Of a DNA stretch of 48,601 nt, positions 16,245 through 25,034 are shown one piece after another. The position numbers and the translations under genes were made by a program. Below the pieces are notes generated by a model, which was not told where the DNA came from, ran no database searches, and was given only the letters and a program-made list of their open reading frames with translations. The DNA lies in contig CAJUAM010000026.1 of the NCBI GenBank assembly GCA_910584615.1, positions 1 through 48,601 on the forward strand, given 5' to 3'. Numbering within the stretch: the first letter of the stretch is position 1; the number at the start of each line of letters is the position of its first letter. The stretch comes from an uncultured Dorea sp. GTDB lineage: Bacteria > Bacillota > Clostridia > Lachnospirales > Lachnospiraceae.

Positions 16245-17116
16245 TATGCTTCCACCTCCTGTCTCTTTGTCAGGTATACCTGAACTCCGCTGATACATGC
16301 TACAATGACAAATAAGATCAATGCCTCAGACTGGCCGACTCCAAACTGTCTTGATGTAAATGCCTTTTCATATACGTGCATTGCCGCCATCTCTGTCGTA
16401 CCGTAAGGCGCCCCTGCCGTTAACGACAGATTGACATCGTATACCATAAATGCCCTTGATAATGTAAGGAACAGACAGATTGTAATGGATGACATCATAA
16501 GCGGCATAATAATACTCTTTAACTTTACGAGTCCGGAAGCCCCATCGATGCTGGCCGCCTCCATGACATCCTCAGAAAGCCCCATAAAGCCCGCTACATA
16601 GATCAAGATCATATAGCCGGACAACTGCCATACAGACACAACTACCAGAGCGATGAACGCATTTGTCGGATCAGACAGCCACGATACCTCAAAAAGTTTC
16701 CATCCGGTGCTCTCTCCGATACTTACGAATACTCTGGAAAATACAAACTGCCAGATATATCCAAGTACAATACCGCCGATCAGGTTTGGAGTAAAAAAGC
16801 CCGCGCGGAAAAAATTCTCTCCCTTCATGCCCCTCGTCAGCAGATATGCTATGGCAAACGCCAGCACATTTACGATGATAACAACAAATATTACATATTT
16901 AAATGTCAGAAGCAGGGATGTCCAAAATCCGGTATCTTTTATCACACCTCCAAAGTTTTTAAATCCGACAAAATTTTTAACCGCGGCAACACCGTTCCAG
17001 TCTGTCAGTGTCAGATATACACCATAGATAAACGGGATGATCACAACTGCAAAGAAGCAAAACATACCCGGTAATGCAAACATGCAGAAATCTTTTCCAT
17101 TATTTTTTGATCTCAT
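16244..17116 (-). CDS. Carbohydrate ABC transporter permease (MalF/UgpA type)
   Basis: The ~290-residue membrane subunit begins MRSKNNGKDFCMFALPG and has six predicted helices and the EAA-type loop MEAASIDGASGLVKLKSIIMP. A GGAGGAGCAGG site supports the ATG at 17116 rather than the GTG-rich region further up. The gene starts 13 bases after the binding protein gene and overlaps the next permease. Together with the binding protein it forms the uptake system for the sugar cleaved by the GH32 enzyme. Confidence 0.92.
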   Translation of the reverse strand: MRSKNNGKDFCMFALPGMFCFFAVVIIPFIYGVYLTLTDWNGVAAVKNFVGFKNFGGVIKDTGFWTSLLLTFKYVIFVVIIVNVLAFAIAYLLTRGMKGENFFRAGFFTPNLIGGIVLGYIWQFVFSRVFVSIGESTGWKLFEVSWLSDPTNAFIALVVVSVWQLSGYMILIYVAGFMGLSEDVMEAASIDGASGLVKLKSIIMPLMMSSITICLFLTLSRAFMVYDVNLSLTAGAPYGTTEMAAMHVYEKAFTSRQFGVGQSEALILFVIVACISGVQVYLTKRQEVEA

Positions 17117-17129
17117 ATCCTGCTCCTCC

Positions 17130-18503
17130 TTATTCCTGCTCATTCCAATAATCCTGAATGGATTCCATCAGTTCCCCGCGGTCACTTCTGCCTGCAAGGT
17201 ATTTCTGCATTGCAGCTCCAAGCACCGCCCAGTGGTCATTCGGTACGATCACTGACGCGCTGAATGCTTTTTGTTCATGTACTTTTTTATAGATATCCCT
17301 GCTTAAGGGGTCGGCCGGCTCATACGGATTATTCTGAAACGGCGGTATAATATTGCAGGTCTTTACAAGCATCTGCTGCCCGATCTCACTGTATACGATC
17401 CAGTTTAAGAACTGCCTTCCCGCTGCCTGTTCTTTTTCAGTAGCAACCTGCCGGTCAACCATCACCTGTTTTGACGGCGCGCCCTGAATCATCTGATTCG
17501 CGAAATCATCCTTGTCATTATTCATAAAATACGGAAGAAAGCCATACTCATCCGTCTCCTTGGCTCCCGCTTCCGAAAGGTTCGGCCATGCCCAGTTTCC
17601 GTTGAACCAGAACGCCGTCTTGCCATCCGCGAGGTCGATAGCCATCTCGTCATAATCTGCTCCTAAAGGGTCGCCCTTTGCCACGTTATACTCTTTCAGC
17701 ACATCAAAGATATCTAAAAATTCAGACATTCTTTTATACGCGCTAAGATCCATCTTTCCTGCCTTAATCTCCTCCACTACCTTTTGCGCACCCTCTGATG
17801 TTCCGTCATAAGTCTCGTAAATATACTGGAGATGATGTGCTCCTAAAGACCAGTCCTCCTTTGCCATGGATACTGGTTTTTCAATTCCCGCTTCCACCAG
17901 CCTGTCAAGAAATGCCTGAAACTCATCCAGTGTAGTAATAGAAGCCGGATCAAAAGTTTCGCCCAGAGCCTTTTCAATCACTGACTTATTATAAATAATC
18001 CCGCGTCCTTCAATACATAACGGAAAACTGTAGATCTTTCCATTAATCTTTGTAGTATACCCTTCTGCCTGCGAAACCCAGTTTTCATTCGTCATATCGA
18101 CTGCCTTTTCCTCTGCCAGCGCAATAACATCCGTTGTATCCAGAATCGCGATGGTAGGCGGATTGCCTGAATTGTACAGGCTTATCATCTTTGTGTAGGG
18201 TGAATCGTCACTGACCGGCATGACTTCTATATGAACACCGGACTTCTTCTCATACTCCGCCCCCATCTCCTCTAATGCGACCTGAATCTCCGCTTTCGTA
18301 TTAAGAAGCGTGATATTCGTCCCGTCAAGGGAAGAGTCATATTCAAAGGTATCTGTCGATGTATCGATAGGTTCCTTCTTATCTTCCGCGTTCGGGTCAT
18401 CCGGGTCACTGGCAAATCCGAATCTGCATCCGGTCAGCATCGTCGTCATCAATACCACGGTCAACATTACTGAGACAAGTCTTGCCATGACTTTCTTTCT
18501 CAT
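17130..18503 (-). CDS. Sugar ABC transporter substrate-binding lipoprotein
   Basis: The 457-residue protein has a lipoprotein signal peptide (MRKKVMARLVSV..., lipobox LTGC, lipidated Cys at residue 26) followed by an acidic linker and a type I extracellular solute-binding domain (family 1). It is tethered outside the membrane and delivers sugar to the two permeases that follow. A GGAGGAATGATTC site precedes the ATG at 18503. The promoter at 18560-18588 and a LacI-type operator at 18532-18549 lie directly upstream, so the operon is expected to be repressed by the divergent LacI-family gene. Pairing with GH32 suggests sucrose or fructo-oligosaccharides as ligand; this is inferred from context. 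Confidence 0.93.
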   Translation of the reverse strand: MRKKVMARLVSVMLTVVLMTTMLTGCRFGFASDPDDPNAEDKKEPIDTSTDTFEYDSSLDGTNITLLNTKAEIQVALEEMGAEYEKKSGVHIEVMPVSDDSPYTKMISLYNSGNPPTIAILDTTDVIALAEEKAVDMTNENWVSQAEGYTTKINGKIYSFPLCIEGRGIIYNKSVIEKALGETFDPASITTLDEFQAFLDRLVEAGIEKPVSMAKEDWSLGAHHLQYIYETYDGTSEGAQKVVEEIKAGKMDLSAYKRMSEFLDIFDVLKEYNVAKGDPLGADYDEMAIDLADGKTAFWFNGNWAWPNLSEAGAKETDEYGFLPYFMNNDKDDFANQMIQGAPSKQVMVDRQVATEKEQAAGRQFLNWIVYSEIGQQMLVKTCNIIPPFQNNPYEPADPLSRDIYKKVHEQKAFSASVIVPNDHWAVLGAAMQKYLAGRSDRGELMESIQDYWNEQE

Positions 18504-18521
18504 GAATCATTCCTCCTTTTT

Positions 18522-18549
18522 CTTAACCGGTAAAGTAACCGGTTACTTT
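18522..18549. promoter_or_regulatory. LacI-family operators at the fructoside operon promoter
   Basis: AAAGTAACCGGTTACTTT (18532-18549) is a perfect 18-bp palindrome centred on CCGG. An overlapping near-palindrome TTAACCGGTAAA lies at 18523-18534. The site sits a few bases downstream of the expected transcription start of the operon, a classical roadblock position for a LacI-type repressor. Confidence 0.85.
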
Positions 18550-18559
18550 TGATATTTTT

Positions 18560-18588
18560 ATATTAACACTGAAAATAATTTACGTCAA
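18560..18588 (-). promoter_or_regulatory. Promoter of the fructoside ABC operon
   Basis: TTGACG (18583-18588) and TAATAT (18560-18565) on the minus strand are 17 bases apart. Initiation near 18553 places the operator just inside the transcript. Confidence 0.8.
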
Positions 18589-18603
18589 TCGTCAAAAATA
18601 TCT

Positions 18604-18631
18604 TTGTGAAATATGTCTGATTTCATATAAT
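18604..18631 (+). promoter_or_regulatory. Promoter of the lacI-type gene
   Basis: TTGTGA (18604-18609) and TATAAT (18626-18631) are 16 bases apart. The second operator pair at 18654-18674 lies downstream of the expected start, so autoregulation is likely. Confidence 0.6.
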
Positions 18632-18653
18632 AGAACTTGTATATATTATACAA

Positions 18654-18674
18654 AACCGGTTACTTAACCGATTA
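18654..18674. promoter_or_regulatory. Second pair of LacI-family operator sites
   Basis: AACCGGTT (18654-18661) and TAACCGATTA (18665-18674) repeat the core of the operator at 18532. Their centres are about 115-130 bases from the first operator, close to a whole number of helical turns, which would allow a DNA loop covering both divergent promoters. Confidence 0.7.
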
Positions 18675-18740
18675 CTCGTTGCTTACAAACCTCTCTTTTG
18701 ATATAATGACAGCATTGAATAACAATGAAAAGAGGCAGAC

Positions 18741-19775
18741 ATGGCACCAAAAAAGAACATCACTTTCAATGACATCGCAAAGTACACAAATTTTTCCAAG
18801 ACAACCATTTCCAGATATTTTAACAATCCCGATTCTCTCACTCTTGAGAACCAGGAAATCATTGCGAAAGCTCTCGTTGATCTGGACTATAAAGAAAATA
18901 AAGTAGCACGCATCCTTGCTAACGGAAAGACAGAATTTATCGGTATCATTATCCCAAATCTGTCTCTCCACTATTATTCCGAGATGTTAGACAAGATCCT
19001 GTCCACCTACGAACAATTCGGCTACAAATTCCTGGTCTTTATCGGCAATGAGAATGAAGAAACTGAGCGGCGCTATATTAAAGAACTCCTCGCCTATAAG
19101 ATTGAAGGTCTGATCATATTAAGCCATACGATTCCTTCAAAAGAACTTCACACTCTTAATCTCCCCATTGTCACCATAGAGCGGGAAGACCAGTATGTAT
19201 GCAGCGTGAACACAGACAACTATATGGGCGGTTATCAGGCCACCAGCCTTCTTTTCAGATCAGGCTGCGATATTCTGGTACACATCAATTCTCCTGCGGA
19301 TAAAGCGGTTCCTGCTTATGGGCGTATCGAAGGTTTTTTAGATCTGTGCAGTGAAAAGCAGTTTCCCCACGAGATCATTTTAAAAGAAATGGGAAGTACT
19401 TATGAATCCATCCAGGAGCATTTAAGCACAATCCTTGACGATCTGGACCACAGATACACAGGACAGAAAAAGGGGGTTTTTCTGTCCAACGACACACAGG
19501 CAAATGTATTTTTAAACCTTCTCATAAGAAAATACGGTGTCCTTCCAGACGATTACCTGATCATCGGCTTCGATAACTCCCCTATTTCAAGAGAAGCGGT
19601 AATGCCTATCAGCACTATTGGCCAGCCGATTGATAAGATTGCCTATGAAGCAGTCAGCCTTCTTGTGGAGCAGATGAATGAGCGAAAAAAAAGAAGGCCG
19701 GTCCCTTTAAAAGAACCGGTCCACAAGGTCATTACACCTATATTGATAAGACGGGATACTACCGAAAAAATGTAA
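18741..19775 (+). CDS. LacI family transcriptional regulator
   Basis: The 344-residue protein has the N-terminal LacI helix-turn-helix (TFNDIAKYTNFSKTTISRYF, residues 8-27), a hinge region around residues 45-60 and a periplasmic-binding-like sensor domain (EFIGIIIPNLSLHYY onward; late motif LIIGFDNSPIS). The start is the ATG at 18741 behind AGAGGCAG. It is divergent from the sugar ABC/GH32 operon, and CCGG-centred palindromes lie in the shared region, so it most likely represses that operon and itself until the sugar or a derivative binds. ScrR-like regulators of sucrose genes have this arrangement; the exact effector is unknown. Confidence 0.92.
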   Translation: MAPKKNITFNDIAKYTNFSKTTISRYFNNPDSLTLENQEIIAKALVDLDYKENKVARILANGKTEFIGIIIPNLSLHYYSEMLDKILSTYEQFGYKFLVFIGNENEETERRYIKELLAYKIEGLIILSHTIPSKELHTLNLPIVTIEREDQYVCSVNTDNYMGGYQATSLLFRSGCDILVHINSPADKAVPAYGRIEGFLDLCSEKQFPHEIILKEMGSTYESIQEHLSTILDDLDHRYTGQKKGVFLSNDTQANVFLNLLIRKYGVLPDDYLIIGFDNSPISREAVMPISTIGQPIDKIAYEAVSLLVEQMNERKKRRPVPLKEPVHKVITPILIRRDTTEKM

Positions 19776-19956
19776 CTATAAGTTACACACTTTTTCTTAA
19801 GAGGATACAGCAGTTGAACCGATAAATATTTCTGTATTTTTTACAATAATTATATGATTTTAATACAATTTTAATTTATTTGTGTCAAAATACATATAGT
19901 ATTTATATATTTGAAATAAACAGAAAATGTTTGATTTCTATCAAAGGAGGTAAGTT

Positions 19957-20658
19957 ATGAAAAGAGCAAAACAGATTTTTCTGTCAATCATGGCAGCAGT
20001 ACTTGTAATAACAGGCAGCTTTGGTACGACTGCTCTGGCAGACGGAAGAAGACCAAAAAAAGTATCTATTTCCAAGTCATCTATGAAAGTAATACAGGGA
20101 AAAGAATTTGAAATAAAAGCAAAGATGACTCCCAGAAGGTCAGATGATGATTATCTTAGATGGCAGATCATCTCAGGGAAAAAATATGTAAAATTCGAAG
20201 ATAACGACCGCGATGGCGATGATATGGACTTTGTAGCAGTAAAGCCGGGAAAAGCAAAGATACGCTGCTATGTTGTTGGAAAAAACAAGAAAAAATACGG
20301 CGATGTAATTACTGTGACTGTTAAAAAAAGGCCTGCGGATTATTCATTGAGAAAAGTCGGCAGCTCTAAAAAAATTGAAGAAGTCTATGATGATTTTGAT
20401 CTTGAAGTAAAAAAAGGCCACTCCATCAAAAACAGCGAGCTGAAATGGACGATCAAAGATAAAAGCATTGTTGGCTTTGAAAGCAGACGCAGGACCGGCC
20501 GCGAAGTAGAATTTGTAGCCAAGAAAACTGGTACTACCAAAATCACCTGTACCTGTACCAATAAAAAAGCAAAAACAAAAAAGATCACCTATACGGTCAA
20601 AGTCGTTGCAGACGATGATGATGATTACGATTATGATGACGATTATTACTATGACTAA
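19957..20658 (+). CDS. Secreted protein with two Ig-like domains and an Asp/Tyr-rich tail
   Basis: The 233-residue protein starts at an ATG behind AAAGGAGG. Residues 1-29 are a signal peptide ending ALA. Two similar domains follow (about 33-127 and 130-215), each with a late xDFVAVKPGKAKI or xEFVAKKTGTTKI motif that resembles bacterial Ig-like group 2 repeats. The last ~17 residues are almost only Asp and Tyr (DDDDDYDYDDDYYYD). There is no membrane anchor or sorting signal, so it is probably released or bound by charge to the wall or to metal ions. It is a single-gene unit ended by a strong terminator. The function is unknown; the acidic tail is unusual. Confidence 0.85.
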   Translation: MKRAKQIFLSIMAAVLVITGSFGTTALADGRRPKKVSISKSSMKVIQGKEFEIKAKMTPRRSDDDYLRWQIISGKKYVKFEDNDRDGDDMDFVAVKPGKAKIRCYVVGKNKKKYGDVITVTVKKRPADYSLRKVGSSKKIEEVYDDFDLEVKKGHSIKNSELKWTIKDKSIVGFESRRRTGREVEFVAKKTGTTKITCTCTNKKAKTKKITYTVKVVADDDDDYDYDDDYYYD

Positions 20659-20671
20659 CAGCTGATGTGAC

Positions 20672-20705
20672 ACGGGACACAGTTTTAACACTGTGTCCCG
20701 TCTTT
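20672..20705. terminator. Bidirectional terminator between Ig protein and glycosyltransferase genes
   Basis: ACGGGACACAGT and ACTGTGTCCCGT form a perfect 12-bp stem with a six-base loop, followed by CTTT on the plus strand. It lies 14 bases behind the Ig protein gene and 57 bases from the stop of the convergent glycosyltransferase gene. Confidence 0.8.
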
Positions 20706-20761
20706 AATGCCCTGGTTACGCGATACCGCAGATCTTTTAATCGCATGTTCTGAATATCATT

Positions 20762-21778
20762 TTAATTAAATCCAATAATCCTTCTTGCGACTGAGTATGC
20801 CAATGAAGAAATCCTGCGTCCCGGTCTGCCCGGGATATTCATAGTCTGCCCCAGTATCCCGTACCGGATCCTCAGATAAGTCTTTAAATCTTTTTTCTTA
20901 AGATATTTCCAAAGCTCCCTCTTTTTTTCCAGATTTTCCTGTTTCTTTGAACGAATCAAAAGAATAGATGAAACTGTCATCATGATTGCCAGATAATTCA
21001 CCATATAATGCCTGAGCTTTCTGCTTTCAATATCACGGAGCTGATACATATCAATCATAGTCTTCGTCACAAAAATCTGCTGATCCACTCTGGAGATCAT
21101 AACTTTTTCATTAACTGACTGATCCTCCCTGCCAATAAAATAACGATAGAAATCTACATCCATATAATAAATCTTGCGTACATTGGGAAGCGGATAATAT
21201 ACATAAATATTATCCACATAAAAAGTATGCTTCGGCAATGTCATCTGGCTGAGCTTGATCATAGACGTACGGTAGATCACTGAATGCATCAGTATATACT
21301 GATCCAGACGGAAACGCCCGATCTCATCCCATGTAAAAATCCGGTTCTGGGGCAGTACATTCCGGTAATGAATACATTTCTTATGTGCTGCGCCAACTTT
21401 TTCATAGACATAATTAGAAACCAACATATCAATCTCTTTATCTTCCTTCTCCAACTCCTTCAAAAATGAAAGAATCCGAAGCAATGCCTCTTCGTTAACC
21501 CAGTCATCACTGTCAACTACTTTAAAATATTTTCCGGTTGCATTGGCAAGTCCTGAATTAACTGCATCTCCATGTCCTCCGTTTTCCTTATCCACCACCT
21601 TGACGATATCCGGATATTTTTCTTTATATTCCTGAGCTATCTGTAACGTCCCATCCTTTGACCCATCATTAACGATAATAATCTCAACATCTTCGCCTCC
21701 TGAAAGAATGCTTTCAATCGCGCGTGACATATAGTCCTGCGAATTATATGATGGAATCGCAAATGAAATGTATTTCAT
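20762..21778 (-). CDS. Glycosyltransferase family 2
   Basis: The 338-residue protein shows the GT-A fold motifs of family 2: ISFAIPSYNSQDYMSRAIES at the N-terminus, IIIVNDGSKDGT, and the metal-binding DxD in KVVDSDDWVNE near residue 95. There is no membrane segment of note, so it acts at the inner face of the membrane, transferring a sugar from a nucleotide donor to a cell-surface glycan or lipid. It starts at an ATG behind AGGAGG and has its own promoter at 21813-21841. It is not within a larger polysaccharide cluster here, so the acceptor cannot be told. Confidence 0.9.
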   Translation of the reverse strand: MKYISFAIPSYNSQDYMSRAIESILSGGEDVEIIIVNDGSKDGTLQIAQEYKEKYPDIVKVVDKENGGHGDAVNSGLANATGKYFKVVDSDDWVNEEALLRILSFLKELEKEDKEIDMLVSNYVYEKVGAAHKKCIHYRNVLPQNRIFTWDEIGRFRLDQYILMHSVIYRTSMIKLSQMTLPKHTFYVDNIYVYYPLPNVRKIYYMDVDFYRYFIGREDQSVNEKVMISRVDQQIFVTKTMIDMYQLRDIESRKLRHYMVNYLAIMMTVSSILLIRSKKQENLEKKRELWKYLKKKDLKTYLRIRYGILGQTMNIPGRPGRRISSLAYSVARRIIGFN

Positions 21779-21812
21779 CTTATTCTCCTCCTATTGTTAT
21801 TCAATGCTACTT

Positions 21813-21841
21813 AGTATAAAGCATTCATTCATATTTTCCAA
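21813..21841 (-). promoter_or_regulatory. Promoter of the glycosyltransferase gene
   Basis: TTGGAA (21836-21841) and TATACT (21813-21818) on the minus strand are 17 bases apart, about 35 bases before the start codon. Confidence 0.75.
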
Positions 21842-21880
21842 CTTATTTTTTTTAAAAGGATAAAAAAAGTAAATATCCAA

Positions 21881-21909
21881 TTGTAAAATTCCCGAATATC
21901 CGATATAGT
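21881..21909 (+). promoter_or_regulatory. Promoter of PFK copy 1
   Basis: TTGTAA (21881-21886) and TATAGT (21904-21909) are 17 bases apart, 24 bases before the start codon of the gene at 21933. Confidence 0.7.
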
Positions 21910-21932
21910 TATTGTAAATGGAGGAATGATAT

Positions 21933-23153
21933 ATGAAGAAAAACATAATTGTCGGACAATCCGGCGGTCCAACAGCAGTAATCAACGGAAGTCTTTACGG
22001 TGTTGTATCGGAAGGACTCAAACATCCAGAGACAGGACATGTATATGGCATGGTCAACGGAATCGAAGGATTCTTACATGACCACTATATGGATATCGGC
22101 GCTCTTGATACCACCAATGAGCTGGAACTTGTGAGAACAACACCTGGAGCTTATCTCGGATCCTGCCGTTATAAACTCCCGGAGGATTTAAATGACCCTG
22201 TATATCCAGAGTTATTTAAAAAATTTGATGATAAGGACATCGGCTATTTCTTCTACATAGGAGGAAATGATTCTATGGATACGGTTAGCAAGCTCTCCCG
22301 CTATGCCGAAACAATAAAAAGTGATATCCGTTTTATCGGTGTTCCAAAGACCATTGACAACGACCTGGTAGTGACAGACCATACTCCCGGCTATGGAAGC
22401 GCAGCAAAATATGTTGCTACCGTTGTCAGGGAGATTGCTACTGATGCCACTGTCTACGATAATAAACAGTCTGTAACGATCGTAGAGATCATGGGGCGCC
22501 ACGCAGGATGGCTCACTGCCGCGAGTATGCTCGCGCGCAAATTTGAGGGTGATAATCCGGTACTGATATACCTTCCTGAAGTTGCTTTCAATCAGGAGAC
22601 ATTTGTTGAAAAGGTAAAAGAGTGTTTAAAGACTACTCCAAACCTTGTAGTATGCATCTCTGAAGGTATCAATGACGGTAACGGTACATTCATCTGTGAA
22701 TATGCCAGCGATGTAGGGGTTGACAACTTCGGCCATAAGATGCTGACCGGTTCCGGAAAATATCTGGAAAATCTTGTCAAAGAAAAGATCGGTGTAAAGG
22801 TACGTTCCATAGAGCTGAACGTATGCCAGCGCTGTTCCTGCGCGCACCTGTCCAGAGTAGACCTTGATGAGGCTGTAAATGCCGGCATCTATGCTGTGCA
22901 TGCCGCACTGGAAGGCGAGACCGGAAAAATGATCACCTTTATCAGAAATAAAAGCGTACCATATGAATTATCTTACGGCACCGCAGATGTGAATATTATC
23001 TGCAACAAAGAAAAGCCTGTTCCGGAAGAGTGGATCATTAATGAAGGTTCTGATATCAGCGATGCCTTTATTGATTACGCAAGACCTTTAACACAAGGAT
23101 ATGTAGAACTGCCTACTAAGAACGGAATCCCTCTGTTTGCATATCGCAGATAA
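21933..23153 (+). CDS. pfp: 6-phosphofructokinase, pyrophosphate-type (copy 1)
   Basis: The 406-residue protein phosphorylates fructose 6-phosphate in glycolysis. It begins IIVGQSGGPTAVINGS. The phosphate-donor loop is GGNDSMDT and the catalytic loop PKTIDNDL; MGRHAGW follows. In ATP-dependent enzymes these loops read GGDGS and PGTIDND. The Asp in the first loop and the Lys in the second are marks of pyrophosphate-dependent enzymes, which run reversibly and save ATP in anaerobes. The start ATG follows GGAGGAATGAT. It is monocistronic with its own promoter. A second PFK of the same type lies at 45358-46617, so the two may differ in regulation or donor. Donor use is inferred from motifs only. 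Confidence 0.9.
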   Translation: MKKNIIVGQSGGPTAVINGSLYGVVSEGLKHPETGHVYGMVNGIEGFLHDHYMDIGALDTTNELELVRTTPGAYLGSCRYKLPEDLNDPVYPELFKKFDDKDIGYFFYIGGNDSMDTVSKLSRYAETIKSDIRFIGVPKTIDNDLVVTDHTPGYGSAAKYVATVVREIATDATVYDNKQSVTIVEIMGRHAGWLTAASMLARKFEGDNPVLIYLPEVAFNQETFVEKVKECLKTTPNLVVCISEGINDGNGTFICEYASDVGVDNFGHKMLTGSGKYLENLVKEKIGVKVRSIELNVCQRCSCAHLSRVDLDEAVNAGIYAVHAALEGETGKMITFIRNKSVPYELSYGTADVNIICNKEKPVPEEWIINEGSDISDAFIDYARPLTQGYVELPTKNGIPLFAYRR

Positions 23154-23336
23154 AGGAAATATAAGAATTTCATAACAGGGAGAATACATGTTAACAGTTT
23201 GTTCACTTATCTTTCAAAATTCCTTTACTCCTTTAACATTGTTTCTTCATAGCTGGTTCGTATAATAATATCATCAGAAGAAAACAACGACGTAATCATA
23301 GTAGCACACTATTTTGAATAAACTTTTTCATAATAC

Positions 23337-23381
23337 ATGCCGGGCACTGCGAAAGCGGTGACCCGGCATCCTCCCTTTTTA
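23337..23381. terminator. Long hairpin with GAAA tetraloop between PFK and BCCT genes
   Basis: ATGCCGGG pairs with CCCGGCAT, and inside CACTGC pairs with GCGGTG around a GAAA loop. On the plus strand a CCTCCCTTTTT tract follows after a short gap. It lies between two convergent genes and probably ends both transcripts. The rest of the 314-base gap (23154-23467) is AT-rich and shows no gene. Confidence 0.6.
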
Positions 23382-23467
23382 CAGGGTTTTAGAAAGAGAA
23401 CAACAAAAATTTATTTTTATTTATTACAATTGGCCAATCGGCAGTTTTTTCCAATGCAAAATGCACA

Positions 23468-25000
23468 TTACTTTTTTCTTATTCTCTCTTCTTTGTCCAC
23501 ATACTCTTTCGCATCTTTAAAAAAACTTCCTATGATCAATAAAATAATCACTCCTATGGGAAATGCAGCAATAATGGCAACCGACTGCAGCTGGTTCAGC
23601 GAATTTTGGGCAAATACGAGCGCGATCGGCAGAACAATAAACATTACCGCCCAGAAAGTCCGTATTCCTTTGCCCGGTTCCTCACCAACTTCCAGTGTTT
23701 TATATGAATAAGAAGCAACCACTATAGTCAGCGCATCAAAAGTAGTAGAATAAAATGCAATCATTGTCACTACCAGCAAAAGCAATCCTAATGAGGTAAG
23801 AGGCAGCGTGTCAAATATTTTTAAAATCGCCTCAGAAATCGAACCTCCTTGCGCAATATACCCAGACACATCCAACCCGTGCTTCATCTGCTGTGCCAAT
23901 CCGTAATTTCCAAGAATGACAAACGATGTAAATGTTCCTGCAATTCCCCAGCCATATCCACCTACAATTACATTTTTCACCGTCCTGCCCCTGCTAATCG
24001 TTCCGATAAAAAATGGTGTCGCGACGCACCATACCATCCAGTAAGACCAGTAATAGATCGTCCAATTTTGCGGAAATGATGTTTCCCTCAAAGGATCCAT
24101 CCAAGTTGACATACCAATAAAATTCTGAGCCATATTTCCTATCGCGCAAAACCCTGTCTCCAGAATATATCCTGCCTCACCTCCCAGCAGCAAAAAATAC
24201 ATCAGCAGGGCAAAAAACAGATAAGTACAGATTCCGGCAAGTTTTGTAACCCCTCTCATGCCAAACCACACGGTCAGTGTATACACCGCAGCGATTAACA
24301 AAAGAATCATAATAGTAAGTCCCACTCCAGAAGGAATTTTAAATACCCATCCAAGTGCCGCCGAAAGTAAGGGTGTTGCCAGCGAAAATGTAGTCGCAGT
24401 TCCTGATAACAGCGCAAATATAGCAATCAGATCGATAACTTTTCCACAGATGCCATCTACTTTATCTTTCAGAAGAGGACGGCATGCTTCTGAAAATTTC
24501 TGTATTTTCCTTCCCCGCACATGCAGCATAAATCCGAATGCTGCCGCAAGGACGATATAAAAACTCCATGCAATCGGTCCCCAGTGAAAAAGCGGATATG
24601 TAGATGCCCATCGCTGAATGCCTCCAAGCTGCCCAATGTAAGGCTCATTAGCATACAAAGCCCATTCACACAACGAATAAAACAAAATATCTGCCGCCAT
24701 AGTAGATGTAAAAATCATAGTTCCCCAACTAAATGAAGAATACATTGGCTTTTCCTCATCCCCCAGACGGATCTTTCCATATCTCGAAAACGCAATATAG
24801 AAAGAACATACCAGGATTCCCGTACCAAGCAGCGCATAATACAATCCACCTTCATCCCCTATGACTTTGCGAATGAAGTCAAGCATATCTCTTGACTGTT
24901 TTGGCCATAGCACAAATACTGCAAAAAGCATGCTGACAAAGATCAATGGCACCAAAATAGAGACCCAATCAATCTGTTCTCTTAAATTTTTTTCTTCCAT
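23468..25000 (-). CDS. BCCT family transporter (betaine/choline/carnitine type)
   Basis: The 510-residue membrane protein has about 12 hydrophobic helices and the BCCT signature region WTIYYWSYWMVWCVATPFFI followed by GTISRGRTVKNVI. Such carriers import quaternary or zwitterionic amines such as choline, betaine or carnitine with Na+ or H+, or exchange them. I prefer the ATG at 25000 over the TTG just before it. The gene follows a choline-kinase-like gene by 34 bases, so choline or a related amine is a likely substrate. A tryptophan-rich segment (FHWGPIAWSFY) in helix 4 fits the aromatic cage of the family. Confidence 0.9.
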   Translation of the reverse strand: MEEKNLREQIDWVSILVPLIFVSMLFAVFVLWPKQSRDMLDFIRKVIGDEGGLYYALLGTGILVCSFYIAFSRYGKIRLGDEEKPMYSSFSWGTMIFTSTMAADILFYSLCEWALYANEPYIGQLGGIQRWASTYPLFHWGPIAWSFYIVLAAAFGFMLHVRGRKIQKFSEACRPLLKDKVDGICGKVIDLIAIFALLSGTATTFSLATPLLSAALGWVFKIPSGVGLTIMILLLIAAVYTLTVWFGMRGVTKLAGICTYLFFALLMYFLLLGGEAGYILETGFCAIGNMAQNFIGMSTWMDPLRETSFPQNWTIYYWSYWMVWCVATPFFIGTISRGRTVKNVIVGGYGWGIAGTFTSFVILGNYGLAQQMKHGLDVSGYIAQGGSISEAILKIFDTLPLTSLGLLLLVVTMIAFYSTTFDALTIVVASYSYKTLEVGEEPGKGIRTFWAVMFIVLPIALVFAQNSLNQLQSVAIIAAFPIGVIILLIIGSFFKDAKEYVDKEERIRKK

Positions 25001-25034
25001 CAAGTTGTCACCTTCCTTTTTTCTGGTACATTCT

